A program made the translations under genes and the position numbers. The notes beneath the pieces are model-generated. The model was not told the DNA's origin. It saw nothing but the letters and a program-made list of their open reading frames with translations, and searched no databases. Shown piece by piece: positions 39,901 through 48,900 of a stretch of DNA of 64,000 nucleotides. Source of the stretch: Ifrita kowaldi (Eukaryota; Chordata; Aves; Passeriformes; Cinclosomatidae); assembly GCA_013398055.1 (NCBI GenBank), contig VZRS01001380.1, positions 62,001 through 126,000 on the forward strand. The letters run 5' to 3'. The first letter of the stretch is position 1; each line of letters starts with the position of its first letter.

Positions 39901-42900
39901 TGAAAGAAGTCAATGTCTTCAGATCTGATAAGCCTGTTGTAGGGCTCAGGGCTAATTACTCAGTTGCTTAGCAGCAAAATGTAGCAAAATAGCCAGAAAT
40001 TCAGTTTTAAGAGTTAGTCCTTATCACATAGCATCTCTATAACAAACATAGATGTTTTTAAGAGTCATGTGTTGATGCTAGAGTTTTTGGTTTGGCCATT
40101 ATGGGTGATCTTAAACTTGGAATTAATCTTGAGGCTGTCTTGGTGTGGATGAATAGTAGGTCAGTTGCTCTGTGGTCTTTGCTATTAAAATAGGTGGGGA
40201 CACCTGGTATTGACTCACAGATGAGGAGGCCAAAAGTTTGGCATTGTAGGTGAAGGCAAAACAACACAGCTTCTAAATACTCTTGTTTTGTTCACAGCAA
40301 ACTGAGTGCCATCAATGAGGAATACATAAGGAACAGGGAAGAGTATGAAGAGGCTCAGGATGCAATTGTTAAGGAAATCATTAACATTGCTTCAGGTGAA
40401 TATGCCACTCTTGGTGTGTGTCACAGTCTGGAGTGCTGGGAGGACCTGCAGTTACTTTGAGGGTCTTCTACAGAGACAAATTGTAACATTGCCCAAAGAA
40501 TTGGTGTGAAAAGTGAGATGTGGCTTTCAGACAGCTGTTGAAAGTTCAAAATACAAATTGTCCTCTGTTGCCGGACCCTTTCCTGGCATTTCTGCAAATG
40601 TGCAGTGATGAGGTGTGTGCAAATGCTTATCCCATAATAGGAACAAAAATAAGGCCATAAAGGCCATATCTATCCTCCACCTACCTCCCTGACTCTGGGC
40701 ACCTTCACCCAAACAGCAGAAGAGGTAAAGGACAACAGAGAACTGAAGGAGTGGGACCTGAGGTCTGTGAAGAACATTGATATGCAATATAGGATCAGGT
40801 TAATCATTGCTTATATGGCAATAAAAATTACTGGTTTCATAAGTTATTTCCATATATTTTGCTCCAAGATTGCCTACTTACAGGGCATTCTTTATTATCC
40901 TTCACCAAAAGCTGGAGAGACACTGGGGAATTTGGGCTGCAGACCAGTCCCTTATCCCTTTCACAGAAAAAAACCAAACACCAAAACTTTAAGGTTGGTA
41001 CTGGGGAAGCCATCTAGTCTGGTGTCACAAGGCACTGTGTCTGACAGACCTCTGCCTCCCATCAATCACATAAACACAGATGGCTGCTGTGTCTGAACTG
41101 TCTGTGCTGTGTCTCTGGTGTGTTTGCTTGCATGAGCATCAGAATGCAGTGTATCATTCAGGAAGGAAACAGTGCTGGCTTTCCAGATGAGGGGAAATCA
41201 TCAACATGGCCTCACCTCCTCCTTTCCTTAGTCTGAAGAAGTCCCCTTGGTATTCAAGGCACAGAAACTTTAGGAATACATCCTAGACTCACAGGAGGTG
41301 CCTTCCATCTTGAACAAAATTGTTACTGCAGATGCATTAACTTGATGGACTCCGTATAGGCTTCAAGGTACCTTCTCAGCTGGAGCAAAAGGATAGCTAA
41401 TGGCACTGAATTTGTGTCTCCTCCATGCAAACCAGGTTATGCAGAGCCCATACAGACAATGAATGATGTGATAGCTCAGCTGGATGCCATTGTCAGCTTT
41501 GCTCACGTGTCCAACGGGGCCCCGGTGCCCTACGTCCGTCCCGTCGTTCTGGAGAAGGGACAAGGCAGGATTGTGCTGAAGGGTGCCCGGCATCCCTGCA
41601 TCGAAGTGCAGGATGAGGTGGCCTTCATCCCCAACGACATCACATTTGAGAAGGGCAAGCAGATGTTCCACATTATTACTGGTAAATATTTCTGTTCTCT
41701 TTTTTGTTTGTTATTTACTTTATAAATGTCTCGCGTATTGCCAACAATGATGTGTTTTTTAGAAAACCAAACAAACCAACAACAAGCAAAAGAAATCAGC
41801 AACCTAATAAAATTCTGTCAAAGCAATTTCTCTCATCAAGGGTGAGCAGCTACTGAATTACTCATCTTTCTGCATGGGGAATAAGAGTTAGCTCTGGAAA
41901 AGAAGGGAGGGTATTTGTAAGCTATTATTTATTGCTGTTATTGATGATACTTTTTTTTTAAAAGTGTCTACAATGTTAATGTGAAATATTACCTTTGATA
42001 GTGGATATTCTGCGTGTTTCTGTACATACAGGCATATTTCTCATCATCCAGACTAATAGTGATTGGTTATTGGTTGAATTGGTTATTGTGATTTTCGTTG
42101 TAGTGCACTGTTTGGAGAAGTTGATCACTAATTTATACAGTCGTTTGTAGAAAAAAGAGAGGCTGCTAGGACAGTAGGAAATAAAAAATTAATTCTTCCT
42201 TAAAGTAAGGTCTTAGTGAATGTAGCTCCACAAGCTAGGCAACCTCAGGAGCTGGAAAGGCTGACCCTGCTAAGTGATGTGGAAAATTCCACTAGGCATC
42301 AATTGTACTGTAGCCACGTAGGCACTTTTTGGAGGCAAGATTTTAAGCTGCCTCTTTGTTAGTGTTTTCTTTGTGAAGTATTAAAGTTGATTTTAAATGC
42401 AAAACATGTTTCAATGACTGTACCATTTTTTACCCTTTTCTCTGGTGTAATTAAGATAATTTTACTACACACAAAAACATTTTTAGTGTTTATAGATTTA
42501 ATTGAATCTTAATTTACATCCAGATGTCCTTGACATACGTTCTGAGTAGCAAAGATCTGAAATTAGAGAATGATTAATGAGCACTTCTAACATAATCAAA
42601 AAGAAAAACTGAAAATCTGAATAAATGCATGGTAACACACTTCTTTTTCTGGTTAGCAAAAGCGTAAAATTGGTTTTAATGATCAGTTTTCTGGATAATA
42701 CTTTTTATTTCATTTGTATTTCAATTACAAATAACTAATTAATATCTGGGTTTGCTGATTCTAAGTCACCCATTAGCTTGTACCCAGTCTGTAACTAAGC
42801 TGTTTCATTTTTATAGAGAAATTTTAATAGCTGTTTGATGTGAAAACGAATTACTGTAATTCTTAAGCAGAAATAAATACTGGTGATTTTTAATTTAAAG

Positions 42901-45900
42901 CTTATTCGTTTTAGGTATGAACACATGTTTTAGATGACTGCTTATACTTTTAAAAAGTCCCAAAACTTATGAAGGCCCCTAGTGTTCTCTGATCACCTTT
43001 CTTTTGAAAAAGGAGCATTCAGTAAGACAAACAAGGAAGCCTTGTTAGCCCTGGAGCCACTTGTTGCACCTGTTAGACAAGTTTGCTGTTTTTTTCTGGT
43101 GAGAGAGTAATAAGTTTAAACACTCTTTGTTTTAATTTAGAGCCTGTTCTCCTTTAAAAGAGCTGTTGAATTGTAAAAAGATGATGCTTTTAAAACTAAT
43201 TCTTGGAAAATTTCTTCTTTAGGCCCTAACATGGGGGGAAAATCAACGTACATCCGACAGACAGGGGTGATTGTTCTTATGGCCCAAATTGGGTGTTTTG
43301 TGCCCTGTGAGTCTGCAGAAATAACCATTGTGGATTGCATCCTGGCTCGGGTGGGAGCAGGAGACAGCCAGCTGAAAGGAGTGTCCACTTTCATGGCTGA
43401 AATGCTGGAGACTGCTTCAATCCTTAGGCAAGTCTTGTGCTTTTGTTCAACTGTGTTGGTTGGGGTTGATGGGAAGGAAGGTGCTCTGAGAAAGGTGCAT
43501 TTAAGATTCTTCTTTTGTGCAGAATCTTAGTGGAGGATCTCAAGTTCTTTTGAGCTGGTTCATAAGTTCCTGAAGTAGCCTTCTGTTTATTCCAGTGGTC
43601 AATACAGAGCTGCTACCAAGAGGCCAAAGTTCAAATGGGACAAAGAACCTAATTTGGAGTAATCTGTGTGGTGCTGTGTCTGCACTGTATTTGTAAATAA
43701 GAAGGGTCTTTTGCCTTTTCCATGCTCTGCATCCACAGCATAACTTGTGATACTCCAATATCCAGAGTTTATGCTGCTATCAAATGTTATAAAATGCTCT
43801 GGTGTTTTTAGGACAGCAACTGAAAACTCCCTGATAATCATCGATGAGCTGGGAAGAGGAACTTCTACCTACGATGGCTTTGGCTTAGCATGGGCTATCT
43901 CAGAATACATTGCCAGCAAAATCTGTGGGTTTGCCATGTTTGCTACACACTTCCATGAACTGACAGCTCTTGCTGACCAAGTGCCAACAGTAAATAACCT
44001 CCATGTCACTGCTCTGACCAGCGATGACACACTGACGATGCTTTATCGTGTCAAGGAAGGTAAGACTCTGTCTAAACTTCATTTTGCCCTGGGAAAGAAA
44101 AGTCTTAGTGGAAAAAAAATCCCCCCCAAAATTTGTGTCATACTCCAGGCTTAGGGTTTATAATATATACATTCTTCTCTGTCCATAGACAGTGTGTATG
44201 ACAGGAGCTCTGTCCATGTGTGGACACTGTTGGTGGTGATGTTGATGATTATTTGTGCAGATTTCTAGGCTATTTCTGCCACTCAAGTTGATGCTGTTGA
44301 GTCGCTTCCCTTTTCTTTTTGAAAGACAGAGAGAAGGGTTCCAGAATGTTATTTTCTGTTTTCCTAAATCAGCCATTTCAACCTGCTGATGTAAGAGACT
44401 TAAATTTCTTAAACCGTTCTTTTTAAAAGGAGTGCACCTTTTATGTGCTGATAGTTTTTAATAATGTCTATTTCATTATAATAAGACTTAGTCATGTTGC
44501 TCAATTTATGCAGTAATTTGATGTAGGAAAAATCATACGGTTAATTTTTAGCAAATGGCATCATAGAGAAACAACAAGTAGCCTGTTTTGTTAGTGTAAG
44601 ATCAGTTAGATGTATTTAATTAAAGTCTTTTAGTGGATCCAGTTATTCCTTTCAGTATTAAATTAAACAATTTTTAATTAGGCATAAATTTAATCTATTC
44701 CTCCTGCTTCTCTATATCCCCCATCATTTGTTTTTTCTCCCTTCAGTAGGAGCCTGTATTTACTGCTAAATTAAGCAGAGCTGTAACTGTGGCTTGCAAG
44801 GTGTGCCCATTTATGGCATTCTAATTTAGCTGTGAACTGTACAGTGATTTTGGGTTGTTCTCACTAGAGCATTTCAGTCCGGTTGGCAGCCTCGGGGCTG
44901 AGATTTTGATTTAAAATGTGCACAGAATACTCCTTCTTACTCTGTGTACCTCTTAATTTTCCTCTTCTGAGTTCCACAGCGAAGGAATGAGTTAGATGAC
45001 ACTTGGATGGGTAGAACAGGGTTACTGTAGAACACTCTGGCTATCCTGGATCTGATACCTTGCTGATTTTACTCCTATGCCATTACTGATTGACTATTTC
45101 TTACTCATTTCTTCTGGGTTTAAATCCATTAAATGACTTCATTTCTTGCCCTTAGATTACATGTATAGCCACTTCTAATCTTGTATTCCCCTCTGGCTAT
45201 AGCCTTGCAGTCAGGTTTTGGGTGCTTTTCTGTGAAGCTTGGGAGACTGCTCTGAGCAAGGGGAATCACAGCACAAGTTCTGCTCTCCTCTGGCTTTGCT
45301 GAGAGTCTGCTCAAAGTTGGGTGGATTAGCTCTGTCTGCCACAGCCCTGTATCTCTTAACTCTGTGTCCTTGTCTTTTGGGATCTTTATTCCTTTGAGAT
45401 GGGCACTGTTGGTGCACTTTCCTAGGGAATGCCCAGTCTTTTGCTTGAATATTAGTCCAAAGCACTGTGGCCCTGGTCCCCAGCCTGTCCCAGTGGAGAG
45501 GAGGTGTCTGTGGTTCTTTCCTAGTTTGTTGTTTCCCATCTTCTCCAGCACATGTTGAGCTCCTTCCACCAAGTGAAGGTTCAGAGCCCTCTGAAAGCCT
45601 TGCTCAAATTGGTGCTTAAAAAAGTGATTTAGTGTGGCATTGGAAGTGAAGAAAAATAGTCATAAACTGCTGCAAATGTACATTGAAACTGCGAGTGGTT
45701 TTGGTGCAGCAGGAGATGGTGATGTACAGAATCCTCAAACAAGCCATCTTTATTTAGATGCCTTATTTTGAGCATGTTGGTTGAGGAGGGAATCAATATA
45801 CACTATATCAAAACCTTCTACATGCTTTGGAACAGCAACTCGTACAATAAAACCCCCTAATATTCCCCAGACAGTTGGGTGAGTTCTTTTTCTTCAACCC

Positions 45901-48900
45901 ACTCTTTTTGTTTTTAAAACTTGTGTTAATTCAGCCATTCTGGTCCTGATAAAAACTGTAGAAGACCAGTTTCATAATTTTCTTCAATCAGTTTTGCCAT
46001 TTTCAGTCATACACATCTTTTTGTACAATGTCTTTTCATTCCATCCATTTTCCTGGAAGTGCTATTGAGCATGGAGACACAATATTTTTCATCTATCTAC
46101 TTAAACCTCTCTCAGAGGAGATACAACACTATGAAATCTTCATCTTTAAATACCTGGCCTCTAACTGGATAGCCATCTTTCACCTAAGTTTTTGCATTTA
46201 GTGTTTCCCTTTTGGAATTGTTACGTTGCTCCATGGAGCATGTGTGTATAAGCAGCTGGGATACAGCTGTGTTTTGAAACAAATAACAGGTTTGATGTCA
46301 TTTGAAACGTACAACTAAATCTGAAAAGCTTGGCAAGGGACTTCTATATGGTGTTTTCAACCCTGTCTTCATGCTTCAAGAGTGACAAAACCACTGGAAG
46401 AGGAAACACATGAAGTACTGTTCTCCAGGCCTCTGCTCAGGATTCTCTGAGCTGAGAACTGAGTTAGTTTTGAGTCTGGGGAGGTGTGTCTTCTTTATAC
46501 AAAATCAAGAACACTAATTTCTGCTTAAACATGTTAATTTCCTTTAAGAAACCCAAGAGATTACAAGGGTAATAAATCAGAAAAAGTTGAAATGCTAAAT
46601 CTTCCTTCACCTATTCTTCAGTTACTCACTGTTTAATAGATGATTAGTTGAAAAAAAAATCCAAAAACAACTGTCATTTTGCAAGTGTAATTAATTTATT
46701 CTTAACTCCTTGCTGAAGACTAGAATTAAAAGGATGTTGTAATATCTGTGGGAGGACAAATGGAATTATGATAATGTAAACAAATAAGAGTTGATAGATT
46801 TTATCAGAGGGCTTTTAACACTGAAGTGAAAATTGTTTTATGTAACTGTGTATAATTTACATATTCTGAGCAATTAATGAGGACTTTTCTCAAACACATG
46901 TTATAAACAGTGTATTAATTGAAGTAAGTGTGAAGTTGCAGCTGAAAGATTTTGATACAATTGAAGATGATGACTCCTGGAGACTGAGGAGTTATGTGGT
47001 ACAGATGCAAAGGAGGAGAGGAATGATTGAGAATGCAACATTTTTAATACTTATCTGTACACACATATATGTATTTATGTAGGTATAGAGTAAATGTGAG
47101 AGATATCTATTTAAAAACACGCAAATTATTATATTCTACTGCTTTAATAAAAATCATTGTTGAATTTCATTCAAGTACGAGAGGGAAATTCTCTGTCTGA
47201 AGAGTTTTCCATTTCTTCCTGAAGCACTTTGGAGCTCTGCAATTACTGCTCTAATAGAGCTTAATTAAATGAGAGCATATTCTTTATTCTGTGTTATCGT
47301 TCTTAGAAAAGGTAAATCAGAAAGTGTTGGGGAGAACCAAATCATGTCACACACTTAAGTCTTCAGAACAGAGAACTGTTATGAGCATGTCCATATAATC
47401 TCTGTGTAGCCAGTCATATTATCTTCTGTGAATTCTTAACTGTTGGGGTTTTTTTCTCTGCATCCAGGTGTCTGTGACCAGAGTTTTGGAATACATGTAG
47501 CAGAATTGGCAGCTTTCCCAAAACACGTGATAGAAAGTGCAAGAGAGAAAGCATTGGAGCTGGAGGAGTTCCAAAACATTGGCAAGTCCAAGGAATCTGA
47601 AGGAGAACCACCAGCCAAGAAATTATACAGAGAAAGAGAGGTGTGCTATCAGAAATAATTTTTAAAATTTGTTTTGCTGGAATAGCTGAAGCAAAATCAT
47701 TTAAGGATTCAGATTCCCTCAAAGCTTGAGGATAATTACCTATAATGCATTTTTCTGTAACAAAATGTCTTGGCTATGATGTTCATTAGGAGTTGAAGAG
47801 ATGTTCAGGGATAGTGGGTTTTGATTTAGATTAATTTCAAGTTAACATAGGCAAGAATTTTATCTAAAAACATAGTCATGAGATGGAAACTAGGATTTTT
47901 TTCTCAAAGAATAATGCCCAGCAGTACAGCTTGAGTTGTACAAGGGAGCATGTGTGCCTGTCCAGTGGAGTTTTATTTATGCTGGGAACCAAACTGGAAC
48001 TTTGTGTTCATCACTTTTGTTGACTATTTAGTTTGCATGCAAAGTTTCTTGGGACCTGAGATAACAGCTTTTGTTACCATAGTGTAGAATATTCTTGGCT
48101 CTGCAGCTGGGTCCCACCTGGTTTTGCTTCCCCTTATTTGAGTGTTCATTAGTGCTGAGTTCTTAGAGCCCAGTGTGATCAGATCTGTTCACACCAGAGA
48201 AAAGCTGAATACCCAGCCTTCCATGTCCCATCAGAACTGTCACATCTCAGAGGCTGATCATATCGAAGAACATGGCAATCAGTACCTGGAATGTCTGGTT
48301 TACAGGTGCCACAAAATGAAATTTCTTCAAAGAAGCTTCGTTAGCAGGTAGTGTAAAGGACAGCAAAGGCTGCAGGAAGCTTTTTCAGAATATCCTGTGT
48401 CCTCTTGCTGCTGGACTAAGAGCCCACAGTGACATCTGTAGCAGCCTGCTGGGAAATCCACGTGCTGCTGCTTTGTGGCTTGCATTGGTTTCTGTCAGCA
48501 GTTGGGTGCTCCTTGCTGTGTGCATACCAGCCTGCTTCCAGAGCACAGTTGTGTGTCCCAGCAGTCAGCCTGAGCCTTCACAGCACTGTACCACGTTTAT
48601 CTCCTTCTGGCAGCCTCAGTAATACTGCAGTGCATGGAAGCCTTGAAGTGTTAGTCCGTTGTCCAGAACACTTCCACCATTTAAAAAGCCTTTGCTCTGG
48701 ACAAAGGCTGTTACCTGTTACTTTATTTTCACTTGCAGAGGTCAACTGCAATTGTTGTTCCTGTCTCAGTAAGGGGTTCTGATGCTTTAGGTGAACAACC
48801 TCTGGTGTGTTCTGCTTTTTACTGCCAGAAGGCTTTCCCTCCAGCTACCTCAGTTGCTCCACTATTACCTTTCCTTGGTCAGGTGTCATGGTAAAGGAAT

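Noticed and set aside
41250..41335. Possible CR1 tail (AGGAGGTGCCTTCCATCTTG)
   Set aside because: Similarity to the GAGGTCCCTTCCAACC motif is too short and isolated to support an element.
43428..43433. GT at 43432 as the exon 13 donor
   Set aside because: It would lengthen exon 13 by four bases and break the frame into exon 14, while the GC site matches the human exon length exactly.
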